Shown one piece after another: positions 18,333 through 26,200 of a stretch of 64,000 nt of DNA. Numbering within the stretch: position 1 is the first letter of the stretch; every line of letters starts with the position of its first letter. Below the pieces are notes generated by a model, which saw nothing but the letters and a program-made list of their open reading frames with translations, did not search any database and was not told where the DNA came from. The stretch comes from Paragemmobacter amnigenus. GTDB lineage: Bacteria; Pseudomonadota; Alphaproteobacteria; Rhodobacterales; Rhodobacteraceae. The position numbers were made by a program, and so were the translations under genes. The stretch is taken from positions 221,899 through 285,898 of the forward strand of contig NZ_JAAATX020000006.1 in assembly GCF_009908265.2 (NCBI RefSeq). The letters run 5' to 3'.

Positions 18333-18569
18333 TCAGACGGTTTCCGCCACGGGCCGCTTGATGGTCTGTGCCGCCTCGAGCACGAGCGGACGCAGGCCCG
18401 CGCCGCCGGCATCGACCACCTCGAAGAAATGCCGCCGCATGCGGGGTTCCCAGAAGTCGTTGATATGCGCCGCGATGCCCGCCACGCCCTCGGCATGGGG
18501 TTTCGATTCGAAGAATTTGGAAATCTGGTTGGCCATGTAGACCAGTTTCTCGTGCGGGTTACCGGACAT
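18333..18569 (-). CDS. fdsD: Formate dehydrogenase delta subunit
   Basis: Protein of 78 residues matching the small FdsD subunit: LVYMANQISKFFESKPHAEGVAGIAAHINDFWEPRMRR is the conserved core. FdsD is part of, or needed for assembly and stability of, the soluble NAD-dependent molybdenum formate dehydrogenase. The N-terminus overlaps the fdhD 3' end by 11 bases, so it is the last gene of the operon and probably translationally coupled. Confidence 0.9.
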   Translation of the reverse strand: MSGNPHEKLVYMANQISKFFESKPHAEGVAGIAAHINDFWEPRMRRHFFEVVDAGGAGLRPLVLEAAQTIKRPVAETV

Positions 18570-19359
18570 GGGCTGTCTCCGTCAGTCGGTCGGAATGGGT
18601 GAAGACCTCGAACCGGTCGGGCCGGGCAAGGGCGATCAGGGTCAGACCCGCCTCGTCGGCAAGGTCCACGGCATGGGCGGTCGGGGCCGACACGGCGATC
18701 AGGATCGGCGCGCCAAGGGCGCAGACCTTCTGCACCATGTCGATGGACACGCGGCTGGTCAGCACCACCGCGCCCTGCGGATAGCCCGCGCGGATCACAT
18801 GCCCCGCCAGCTTGTCCAGCGCATTGTGCCGCCCGACATCCTCGCGCGCGGCGACCAGCCCTTCGGGCGTCCAGTAGGCGGCGCAATGGGCGGCGCGGGT
18901 ATAGTCGTGCAGCGGCTGGCGGTCGGTCAGCGAGGCCACGGCGCGCATCACCTGCGCGGGCGTCATGCGGAAGGGTGACGGCGCGATCTGCGCCACGGGG
19001 CGCATGGCCTGTTCGATGCTGTCGATCCCGCAGAGGCCACAGCCCACCGGCCCCGCCATCGTACGGCGGCGCGCGGCAAGGGATTGCGCCACATCCTCGG
19101 CCACCCAGACCTGCACATCGACACCGTCGCCCGCAGGCACGATATCGACGCTATCGATCTGGTCCGGCCGCGCGATGCCTTCGGTCAGGGCAAAGCCATA
19201 GGCGAAGTCGGTCAGGTCGGCAGGCGTTGCCATCATCACCGCCTGCGTCGACCCGTTGAAGGTCAGCGCGACCGCCACCTCTTCGGGCAGGGGCCGCGAC
19301 CCCTGCTCGATCCCGCCGGAGCCGAAGCTCAGGCGGGGAAGGCGGCGCGCCGTCTCCAT
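18559..19359 (-). CDS. fdhD: Formate dehydrogenase accessory sulfurtransferase FdhD (FdsC)
   Basis: Protein of 266 residues that transfers sulfur from IscS to the molybdenum cofactor before its insertion into FdsA. The motif CGLCG (Cys107 and Cys110) is the sulfur-carrying pair; the cofactor-binding part includes EDVGRHNALDKLAGH and LTSRVSIDMVQK. TPADLTDFAYGFALTEG is typical of the family N-terminus. The start is ATG 19359, whose A is also the last base of the fdsA stop codon. Confidence 0.93.
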   Translation of the reverse strand: METARRLPRLSFGSGGIEQGSRPLPEEVAVALTFNGSTQAVMMATPADLTDFAYGFALTEGIARPDQIDSVDIVPAGDGVDVQVWVAEDVAQSLAARRRTMAGPVGCGLCGIDSIEQAMRPVAQIAPSPFRMTPAQVMRAVASLTDRQPLHDYTRAAHCAAYWTPEGLVAAREDVGRHNALDKLAGHVIRAGYPQGAVVLTSRVSIDMVQKVCALGAPILIAVSAPTAHAVDLADEAGLTLIALARPDRFEVFTHSDRLTETAHVR

Positions 19360-22235
19360 CACTCGGCTGCCAGAATGCGGCGCGAGGCTTCGGCCTGTGC
19401 GGCGTATTCCTCCTGCCATTCGGTCGGGCCGTTCGAGGGCGATACCTGCACCGCCGTCACCTTGTATTCCGGACAGTTGGTCGCCCAGTCCGAGAAGTCG
19501 GTGGTGATGACGTTGGCCTGCGTCGTCGGGTGGTGGAAGGTCGTGTAGACCACACCGGGCGACACGCGATCCGTGATCTTGGCCCGCAGCGAGGTTTCCC
19601 CCGAGCGGCTGGCCAGTTTCACGAATTGCCCGTCACGCACGCCGCGCACTTCGGCGTCATGCGGGTGAATTTCCAGCACATCCTCGTCATGCCAGACCAC
19701 GTTGTCGGTCCGCCGCGTCTGCGCGCCCACATTGTACTGCGACAGGATGCGCCCCGTGGTGAGCAGGAGCGGGAAGCGCGATCCCGTCTTTTCATCCGTG
19801 GCCACATATTCGGTGCGAATCAGCTTGCCCTTGCCGCGCACGAAACCGTCGATATGCATCAAGGGCGTGCCTTCGGGCGCCTTTTCGTTGCAGGGCCACT
19901 GGACGGAGCCCATTTCTTCCAGCTTTTCATAGCTGACGCCCGCGAAGGACGGGGTCAGCATGGCGATCTCGTCCATGATCTGGGACGGGTGGGTATAGGC
20001 CCAGTTCGCCCCCATGGCCTGCGCGAACATCTGGGTGACTTCCCAGTCGGCATAGCCCTGACGCGGCGCCATCACCTTGCGCACGCGGTTGATGCGGCGT
20101 TCGGCGTTGGTGAAGGTGCCGTCCTTTTCCAGGAAGGATGACCCGGGGAAGAAGACGTGGGCGTAGTTCGCGGTTTCGTTCAGGAACAGGTCGTGGACGA
20201 TCACGCAATCCATCGCGGCAAGGCCGGCGGCGACGTGTTTGGTGTCGGGGTCGGATTGCAGGATGTCTTCGCCCTGGCAATACAGGCCCTTGAACGTACC
20301 TTCCACGGCGGCGTCCAGCATGTTGGGGATGCGCAGGCCCGGTTCGTTGTCGATCTGCACGCCCCAGAGCGATTCGAAGACTTCGCGGACGCTGTCGTTC
20401 TTCACATGGCGATAGCCCGGCAGTTCATGCGGGAAGGACCCCATGTCGCAGGAACCCTGCACGTTGTTCTGCCCGCGCAGCGGGTTCACGCCCACGCCGG
20501 GGCGGCCGATGTTGCCGGTCAGCATGGCAAGGTTGGCGATGCCGATGACGGTGGTGGACCCCTGAGAGTGTTCCGTCACGCCGAGGCCATAGTAGATCGC
20601 CCCGTTGCCGCCCTTGGCATAGAGGCGGGCGGCGGCGCGGAGTTCGTCGGCCTTCACGCCGGTCAGGAACTGCGTCGCTTCCGGCGAGTGGCGGGGGTCG
20701 GACACGAATTCGGCATAGTCTTGGAATTCATCCCAGTCGCAGCGGGTGCGGACGAATTCCTCGTCGAACAGGCCTTCGGTGACGATCACATGGGCCAGTG
20801 CCGTGACCACGGCCACGTTGGTGCCCGGAGTCAGTTGCAGGTGATGCGCGGCCTTGATGTGGGCGCTGTCGACAAGGTCGATCCGGCGCGGGTCGACCAC
20901 GATCAGCTTTGCGCCCTTGCGCAGCCGCTTTTTCAGGCGGCTGGCAAAGACCGGGTGGCCGTCGGTCGGGTTCGCGCCGATCAGGATGACGACATCGGTT
21001 TCTTCCACCGAGTCGAAGTCCTGCGTGCCGGCGCTGGTGCCGAAGGTCTGGCCCAGCCCGTAACCGGTGGGCGAATGGCAGACGCGGGCGCAGGTGTCGG
21101 TGTTGTTGTTGCGGAACACCGCGCGGGTCAGCTTCTGGACGAGATAGGCTTCTTCATTCGTGCAGCGGGACGAGGTGATGACGCCCACCGAATGACGGCC
21201 ATGCTTGGCGATGATGCCCTTCATGCGGTTCGAGGCAAACTCCATCGCCTCGGCCCAGGACACCTCTTTCCACGGGTCGTTGATCGAGTCGCGGATCATC
21301 GGCGACAGGATGCGGTCCTTGTGGGCGGCGTAGCCATAGGCGAAGCGGCCCTTGACGCAGCTATGGCCGCGGTTGGCCTTGCCGTGCTTGTAGGGGACCA
21401 TGCGGACCAGCTCGTCGCCGCGCATCTCGGCCTTGAAGGAACAGCCGACGCCGCAATAGGCGCAGGTGGTGATGACGGAGCGTTCGGGCGTGCCGATCTC
21501 GATCACCGATTTTTCCTGCAGGGTGCCGGTCGGGCAGGCCTGCACGCAGGCGCCGCAGGAGACGCAGTCCGACGACAGGAAGTTGTCACCCGCCATCCCA
21601 GCCGACACGCGGCTGCCGAAGCCGCGGCCTTCGATCGTCAGGGCGAAGGTGCCCTGCACCTCTTCGCAGGCGCGGACGCAGCGGGAGCAGACGATGCATT
21701 TCGCGGGGTCGTAGGTGAAATAGGGGTTGGAGTCGTCCTTGGCGATCCAGTTCGGGTTCACCTCGCCGCTGGTATTGCGGACCTCGAAGTGGTTTTCGCC
21801 CTTTTCATAGCGCACATCGCGCAGGCCGACGGCCCCCGCCATGTCCTGCAACTCGCAATCACCATTGGCCGCACAGGTCAGGCAGTCCAGCGGGTGGTCC
21901 GAAATGTAAAGCTCCATCACGCCACGGCGGAGTTGCTTCAATTTGGCGTTCTGGGTGTGGACCTTCAGACCCGGCGCGACGGGCGTGGTGCAGGAGGCAG
22001 GGGTGCCTGCGCGGCCTTCGATTTCCACAAGGCACAGGCGGCAGGAGCCGAAGGCGTCGATGCTGTCGGTGGCGCAGAGCTTGGGGACCGAGATGCCGAT
22101 TTCCGCCGCGGCGCGCATGATGGACGTGCCTGCGGGAACGGTGACGTCGAAGCCGTCGATGGTCAGCGTGACCATCTCCTTCGCCTTGGAGGCGGGGGTG
22201 CCAAAGTCGCGGTCGGGGATGATGAAGTCTTTCAT
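19359..22235 (-). CDS. fdsA: NAD-dependent formate dehydrogenase alpha subunit (Mo-bis-MGD, FeS)
   Basis: Protein of 958 residues that oxidises formate to CO2 in the cytoplasm. The first 240 residues bind FeS clusters: a 2Fe-2S site in GSCRLCLVEIEG, the His-ligated HPLDCLTCAANGDC, then CIVCSRCVRAC and CVSCGACVQAC. CAYCGVGCSFKAE opens the molybdopterin part. The metal ligand lies in DTCARVCHSPTG and is cysteine, not selenocysteine. HPSQIMDEIA and TTFHHPTTQANVIT lie in the C-terminal cofactor domain. Start ATG 22235 overlaps the fdsB stop by four bases. Confidence 0.96.
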   Translation of the reverse strand: MKDFIIPDRDFGTPASKAKEMVTLTIDGFDVTVPAGTSIMRAAAEIGISVPKLCATDSIDAFGSCRLCLVEIEGRAGTPASCTTPVAPGLKVHTQNAKLKQLRRGVMELYISDHPLDCLTCAANGDCELQDMAGAVGLRDVRYEKGENHFEVRNTSGEVNPNWIAKDDSNPYFTYDPAKCIVCSRCVRACEEVQGTFALTIEGRGFGSRVSAGMAGDNFLSSDCVSCGACVQACPTGTLQEKSVIEIGTPERSVITTCAYCGVGCSFKAEMRGDELVRMVPYKHGKANRGHSCVKGRFAYGYAAHKDRILSPMIRDSINDPWKEVSWAEAMEFASNRMKGIIAKHGRHSVGVITSSRCTNEEAYLVQKLTRAVFRNNNTDTCARVCHSPTGYGLGQTFGTSAGTQDFDSVEETDVVILIGANPTDGHPVFASRLKKRLRKGAKLIVVDPRRIDLVDSAHIKAAHHLQLTPGTNVAVVTALAHVIVTEGLFDEEFVRTRCDWDEFQDYAEFVSDPRHSPEATQFLTGVKADELRAAARLYAKGGNGAIYYGLGVTEHSQGSTTVIGIANLAMLTGNIGRPGVGVNPLRGQNNVQGSCDMGSFPHELPGYRHVKNDSVREVFESLWGVQIDNEPGLRIPNMLDAAVEGTFKGLYCQGEDILQSDPDTKHVAAGLAAMDCVIVHDLFLNETANYAHVFFPGSSFLEKDGTFTNAERRINRVRKVMAPRQGYADWEVTQMFAQAMGANWAYTHPSQIMDEIAMLTPSFAGVSYEKLEEMGSVQWPCNEKAPEGTPLMHIDGFVRGKGKLIRTEYVATDEKTGSRFPLLLTTGRILSQYNVGAQTRRTDNVVWHDEDVLEIHPHDAEVRGVRDGQFVKLASRSGETSLRAKITDRVSPGVVYTTFHHPTTQANVITTDFSDWATNCPEYKVTAVQVSPSNGPTEWQEEYAAQAEASRRILAAE

Positions 22236-23761
22236 TCGGCGGCCTCTTTCATCGCGGGGGCGAAGTCGTCGGGGAAGTGGGTCAGCGCGGACATCACCGG
22301 ATAGGGGGTGAAGCCGCCCAGCGCGCAGAGCGAGCCGGATTTCATCGTGTTGCAGAGGTCCGTCAGCAGCGGGATCGCGCCCGTATCGCCCTTGGCGATG
22401 CGGTCCACCGTTTCCACGCCACGCACCGCGCCGATGCGGCAGGGGGTGCATTTGCCGCAGGATTCGATGGCGCAGAATTCCATCGCAAAGCGCGCCTGTT
22501 TCAGCATGTCGGCCGAGTCGTCGAACACGACCAGACCGGCATGGCCGATCAGACCTTCCTTGGCGCCGAATTCCTCATAGCCGAAGGGGGTGTCGAAGAG
22601 CGCGCGCGGAAAATAGGCGCCCAGCGGGCCGCCCACCTGCACCGCCTTGACGGGGCGACCGGAGGCCGTGCCGCCGCCGATGCTATCAACGATCTCGCCC
22701 AGCGTCAGACCGAAGGCGACCTCGAACAGACCGCCGAACTTCACGTTCCCCGCGATCTGCAGCGGGATCGTACCGCGCGACCGGCCAAGGCCGAAATCCT
22801 TGTAGAAGGCTGCGCCGCGTTCAAAGATCACCGGTACGGTGGCCAGTGAAATCACGTTGTTCACCACCGTGGGCTTGCCCATGAAGCCCTGCAGCGCGGG
22901 CAGCGGCGGCTTGGCGCGGACCGTGCCGCGCTTGCCTTCCAGCGAATTCAAGAGCGACGTCTCCTCGCCGCAGACATAGGCGCCAGCGCCGGTGCGGATT
23001 TCCATGTCGAAGGCCTTGCCGGAGCCCAGCACCGACGCGCCCAGCACGCCCGCCTTGCGGGCGATTTCCACCGCCGCCGTCATCACCTCGATCGCGTCGG
23101 GATATTCGGAGCGCAGATAGACGAAGCCCTTGGTCGCCCCCGTGCCGATCCCGGCAATCGCCATGCCTTCGATCAGGGTGAAGGGGTCGCCTTCCATCAG
23201 CATCCGGTCAGCAAAGGTGCCACTGTCACCCTCGTCCGCATTGCAGACGATGTATTTGCGGTCGGCCTTCGCCTCGGCCACGGTTTTCCACTTGATGCCG
23301 GTGGGGAAGCCCGCACCACCACGGCCACGCAGGCCGCTTTCGGTGACTTCGGCCACGATGGCTGCGCTGTCCATGGCCAGCGCGCGGCGCAGGCCCACCA
23401 GACCGCCATGCGCCTCGTAATCCGACAGCGACAGCGGGTCGATCACGCCCACGCGGGCAAAGGTCAGGCGCGTCTGCTTCGCCATCCACGGCAGGGCATC
23501 CGTCAGGCCCAGCGCCTTTGGGTGGTTTTTCAGGTCGGCCAGCAGTGCGGGAACTTCGGCAGCGGTCATGGGACCGAAGGCAACGCGCCCCTCGGGCGTT
23601 TCCACCTCGACCAGCGGTTCCAGCCAGACCATGCCGCGCGATCCGTTGCGGACCAGATCGACCGTCACGCCGCGCCTTGCGGCCTCGGCCAGAACGGCAG
23701 CCGCCACCTCGTCGGCACCCAGTCCACGGGCCGCCGCGTCACGGGGAACATAGACCTTCAT
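22232..23761 (-). CDS. fdsB: NAD-dependent formate dehydrogenase beta subunit (FMN, NAD, 4Fe-4S)
   Basis: Protein of 509 residues, a NuoF homologue with a thioredoxin-like N-terminal part (first about 110 residues). GRGGAGFPTGIKWK binds the nucleotide, NADEGDSGTFADR and GAGAYVCGEETSLLNSLEG bind FMN, and ESCGKCTPCRIG with a distant Cys near TDLCNTM makes the 4Fe-4S site. It passes electrons from FdsA to NAD. The start is ATG 23761, overlapping the fdsG stop by one base (TGATG); a TTG one codon upstream is also possible. Confidence 0.96.
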   Translation of the reverse strand: MKVYVPRDAAARGLGADEVAAAVLAEAARRGVTVDLVRNGSRGMVWLEPLVEVETPEGRVAFGPMTAAEVPALLADLKNHPKALGLTDALPWMAKQTRLTFARVGVIDPLSLSDYEAHGGLVGLRRALAMDSAAIVAEVTESGLRGRGGAGFPTGIKWKTVAEAKADRKYIVCNADEGDSGTFADRMLMEGDPFTLIEGMAIAGIGTGATKGFVYLRSEYPDAIEVMTAAVEIARKAGVLGASVLGSGKAFDMEIRTGAGAYVCGEETSLLNSLEGKRGTVRAKPPLPALQGFMGKPTVVNNVISLATVPVIFERGAAFYKDFGLGRSRGTIPLQIAGNVKFGGLFEVAFGLTLGEIVDSIGGGTASGRPVKAVQVGGPLGAYFPRALFDTPFGYEEFGAKEGLIGHAGLVVFDDSADMLKQARFAMEFCAIESCGKCTPCRIGAVRGVETVDRIAKGDTGAIPLLTDLCNTMKSGSLCALGGFTPYPVMSALTHFPDDFAPAMKEAAE

Positions 23762-24231
23762 CAACGCACCCCCTCTATGATCGCATCAAGCCGCGCCTCG
23801 TCCACGCGACCCACCACCTTGCCATCGACCAGCGCGGCGGGCGCACAGGCGCAAAGCCCAAGGCAGAACACCGGTTCCAGCGTGATCTGACCGTCCTTGG
23901 TCGTCTCGTGCCATTCGATGCCCAGACGGTCCTGCGCGTGTTTCGCCACGCGGTCGCCGCCCATCGCCTGACAGGCCTCGGCCCGACACAACTTCAGGAC
24001 ATGCCGTCCCGCCGGATCCTCGCGGAAATCGTGGTAGAAGGACATGACGCCATGCACCTCGGCCCGCGTCAGGTTCAGCCGCTTGGCAATGACGGGCAGC
24101 GCGTCGCGCGGCACATAGCCATAGGCGTGCTGGATGGCGTGCAGGATCGGCAGCAGCGACCCCTCCATCCCCTCATGCGCGTCGAGGATTTCCCCCACCC
24201 GCGCGGCGATTTCGGTGCTGGTCTGCGTCAT
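23761..24231 (-). CDS. fdsG: NAD-dependent formate dehydrogenase gamma subunit (2Fe-2S)
   Basis: Protein of 156 residues, a NuoE homologue. The 2Fe-2S ligands are in LCRAEACQAMGG (Cys-x4-Cys) and FCLGLCACAPAAL. The first half is helical (LLPILHAIQHAYGYVP). It is the first gene of fdsGBA-fdhD-fdsD and has an AGAGG ribosome binding site before ATG 24231. Upstream lies a dyad-rich control region instead of the LysR-type fdsR gene found in some relatives. Confidence 0.95.
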   Translation of the reverse strand: MTQTSTEIAARVGEILDAHEGMEGSLLPILHAIQHAYGYVPRDALPVIAKRLNLTRAEVHGVMSFYHDFREDPAGRHVLKLCRAEACQAMGGDRVAKHAQDRLGIEWHETTKDGQITLEPVFCLGLCACAPAALVDGKVVGRVDEARLDAIIEGVR

Positions 24232-24269
24232 CGGCGGCCTCTTTGGTAGCTGGCTATGGGCATACGCGG

Positions 24270-24324
24270 TTTGATAGGGAATTCAATATCAAATTCCCGT
24301 TGTTTGATAGACACGATCTATCAA
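24270..24324 (-). promoter_or_regulatory. Triple-dyad control region of the fds operon
   Basis: Three inverted repeats within 55 bases: TTTGATA (24270-24276) / TATCAAA (24287-24293); nested in it GGGAATT (24277-24283) / AATTCCC (24292-24298); and TTGATAG (24304-24310) / CTATCAA (24318-24324). The last contains ATAG-N7-CTAT, the T-N11-A geometry of LysR-type regulators, and TTGATA recurs as half-site. On the - strand TTGAAT and TATGCC, 16 bases apart, are a possible -35/-10 that overlaps the first dyad. FdsR-type (LysR) control of fds genes is known in other bacteria; the regulator here is not in the window. Confidence 0.6.
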
Positions 24325-24431
24325 TCCACCCGTTTCGCCCGTGGGCTGTCAGCCCCGCCAGACAGTCCACGCGCCCCCTTCACCTTCGCCGCCGCCGCCC
24401 TTACCGTGGCCGCAGCGAACAGGGGACCAGA

Positions 24432-25334
24432 ATGACCGACCACGTTTCCACCCATGCGGCGGAAGAGGACATCCGCAACGAAAGCATCCTCATCTATGTC
24501 AACGGACGCATTGTCCCGAAACGGGATGCCCTGATCTCGGTCTATGATTCCGGCTTCATGCTGGGCGACGGGGTGTGGGAGGGGATCAGGCTCTATAACG
24601 GCAAATGGGCCTTCATCACCGAACACATGGACCGTTTGTACGAGGCGGCAAAGGCCATCGACCTCGACATCGGGATGACGAAGGACGAAATGATCGCCGC
24701 CGTGCTGGACACGCAGGCCGCGAACGGGATGGAAACCGATGCCCATTGCCGCCTGATGGTCACGCGGGGGATCAAGACCCGCCCCTTCCAGAACCCGCGC
24801 CTGTCGCAGCAGGGGCCGACCGTCGCCATCATCATGGAACACTCGCGCCCGAAACTGCCGCGCCCCATCACGCTGGCCACCGTGCCGCATCTGCGCGGCC
24901 TGCCCATGACGCAAGACCCCAAGCTGAACAGCCATTCCAAGCTGAACTGCATCCTTGCCTGCATCGCCGCGCAAAAGGCCGGCGCGGACGAGGCGCTGAT
25001 GCTCGACATCCACGGCTTCGTGAACACGACCAACGCCTGCAACTTCTTCATCGTCCGCAAGGGCGAGGTGTGGACCAGCACGGGCGACTACTGCATGAAC
25101 GGCATCACGCGGGGCAAGGTGATCCAGCTTTGCCGTGAAAACGGTATCCCGGTCTATGAACGCAACTTCTCGCTGGTGGACACCTATGGCGCGGACGAGG
25201 CGTTCCTGACCGGCACCTTCGGCGCGCAGACGCCGGTCGGCGTGATCGACGGGCGGCAAATCGGGACGGGGCAGATGGGGCCGATGACAGAACGGCTGCG
25301 CGGTCTTTACAAGGCGCTTGTTGCGCGGTCCTGA
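24432..25334 (+). CDS. Class IV PLP aminotransferase (branched-chain / D-amino-acid type)
   Basis: Protein of 300 residues, fold type IV. SILIYVNGRIVPKRDALISVYDSGFMLGDGVWEGIR is the standard N-terminal domain, LNSHSKLNCILA carries the PLP lysine, and EALMLDIHGFVNTTNACNFFIV and ITRGKVIQLC bind the phosphate. Substrate specificity cannot be told; it is not a typical IlvE because of its close ties to the following sulfotransferase-like gene. ATG 24432 follows AGGGGACCAG. It diverges from the fds operon; the shared 200-base gap holds the fds dyads. Confidence 0.85.
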   Translation: MTDHVSTHAAEEDIRNESILIYVNGRIVPKRDALISVYDSGFMLGDGVWEGIRLYNGKWAFITEHMDRLYEAAKAIDLDIGMTKDEMIAAVLDTQAANGMETDAHCRLMVTRGIKTRPFQNPRLSQQGPTVAIIMEHSRPKLPRPITLATVPHLRGLPMTQDPKLNSHSKLNCILACIAAQKAGADEALMLDIHGFVNTTNACNFFIVRKGEVWTSTGDYCMNGITRGKVIQLCRENGIPVYERNFSLVDTYGADEAFLTGTFGAQTPVGVIDGRQIGTGQMGPMTERLRGLYKALVARS

Positions 25335-25346
25335 GCGACCGTTCGC

Positions 25347-25397
25347 TGCGTATGTACAGTTTGCGGCACGGTTTGCGGCACAACGTCCGGTACAGGG
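25347..25397 (+). repeat. Interspersed 12-bp-period element, copy 2
   Basis: TGCGTATG (25347-25354), TACAGTTTGCGG (25355-25366), CACGGTTTGCGG (25367-25378), CACAACGTCCGG (25379-25390), TACAGGG (25391-25397). This copy begins 12 bases after the aminotransferase stop and its last unit supplies the ribosome binding site of the sulfotransferase-like gene. It aligns without gaps to copies at 3604 and 18166. Confidence 0.65.
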
Positions 25398-25404
25398 AAT
25401 GACG

Positions 25405-26121
25405 ATGAAGATAGCGATGTGGTCCGGCCCCCGGAACCTGTCTACCGCGATGATGTATTCCTTCGCCGCGCGGGGCGATTGCGCGGTCTGGGACGAACCC
25501 TTCTACGCGGCCTATCTGGCGAAAACGGGCATCGACCACCCGATGCGCGACGCCATCATCGCCGCCCATGACGCCGATCCCGCGTCCGTCGCCGCCGCCT
25601 GCACCGGCGCGGTGCCAGACGGGAAAGACGTGCATTATCAAAAGCATATGACGCTGCACATGATCCCCGAATTCGACCGGGGCTTCATGCGCGACCTGAC
25701 CAACGTCTTCCTGATCCGCCACCCCGCCCGCGTCGTGGCCAGCTATTCCCAGAAGCGCGAGGCGCCGACGCTGGCCGATATCGGCTTTGTCCAGCAGGCC
25801 GAACTGTTCGATCAGGTGGCGGGCTGGTCGGGCCGGACGCCCATCGTGATCGACAGCGCCGACATCCGCGCCAACCCGCGGGAATCGCTGGAAAAACTCT
25901 GCGCCGCGCTGGGGATTGCCTTCACCGCGAACATGCTGTCATGGCCCGCCGGACCCAAACCCTATGACGGCGTCTGGGCACCGCACTGGTACAACGCCGT
26001 CCACGCCTCTACCGGCTTTGGCGAGGCGGAGGGGCCGCTTCCCACCCTGCCCGCCGAATACGCCCCGCTCGTGGAACAGGCTTTGCCGCATTATCAACGG
26101 CTTGCACGGTTCAAGCTTTGA
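25405..26121 (+). CDS. Sulfotransferase-like P-loop protein
   Basis: Protein of 238 residues with a sulfotransferase-type P-loop: MWSGPRNLSTAMMYSF is the 5'-phosphosulfate loop and VFLIRHPARVVASY the 3'-phosphate-binding segment. The C-terminal half (KLCAALGIAF, WYNAVHASTGF) also follows the family. It may transfer sulfate from PAPS or be a divergent P-loop enzyme; the acceptor is unknown. In some plants a domain of this kind is fused to a branched-chain-aminotransferase-like domain, which parallels the gene pair seen here. ATG 25405 is preferred (AGGGA six bases upstream); ATG 25399 is alternative. Confidence 0.75.
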   Translation: MKIAMWSGPRNLSTAMMYSFAARGDCAVWDEPFYAAYLAKTGIDHPMRDAIIAAHDADPASVAAACTGAVPDGKDVHYQKHMTLHMIPEFDRGFMRDLTNVFLIRHPARVVASYSQKREAPTLADIGFVQQAELFDQVAGWSGRTPIVIDSADIRANPRESLEKLCAALGIAFTANMLSWPAGPKPYDGVWAPHWYNAVHASTGFGEAEGPLPTLPAEYAPLVEQALPHYQRLARFKL

Positions 26122-26200
26122 CGGGAAACCGTCAGGGCGGGCCTTGCCGGACGGCGTGCGACGGCGCAAACTCCCCTTAACCAGCATCGGGGAGGATGCC

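Noticed and set aside
20157..22304. Open frame of 715 codons opposite fdsA
   Set aside because: Antisense to the well-defined fdsA gene, with Ala/Gly/Asp/Val-rich low-complexity translation; shadow of codon bias.
24304..24324. FNR/FnrL box in the fds control region
   Set aside because: The half-sites TTGATAG/CTATCAA are 7 bases apart, whereas FNR sites have TTGAT-N4-ATCAA. A LysR-type site fits better.
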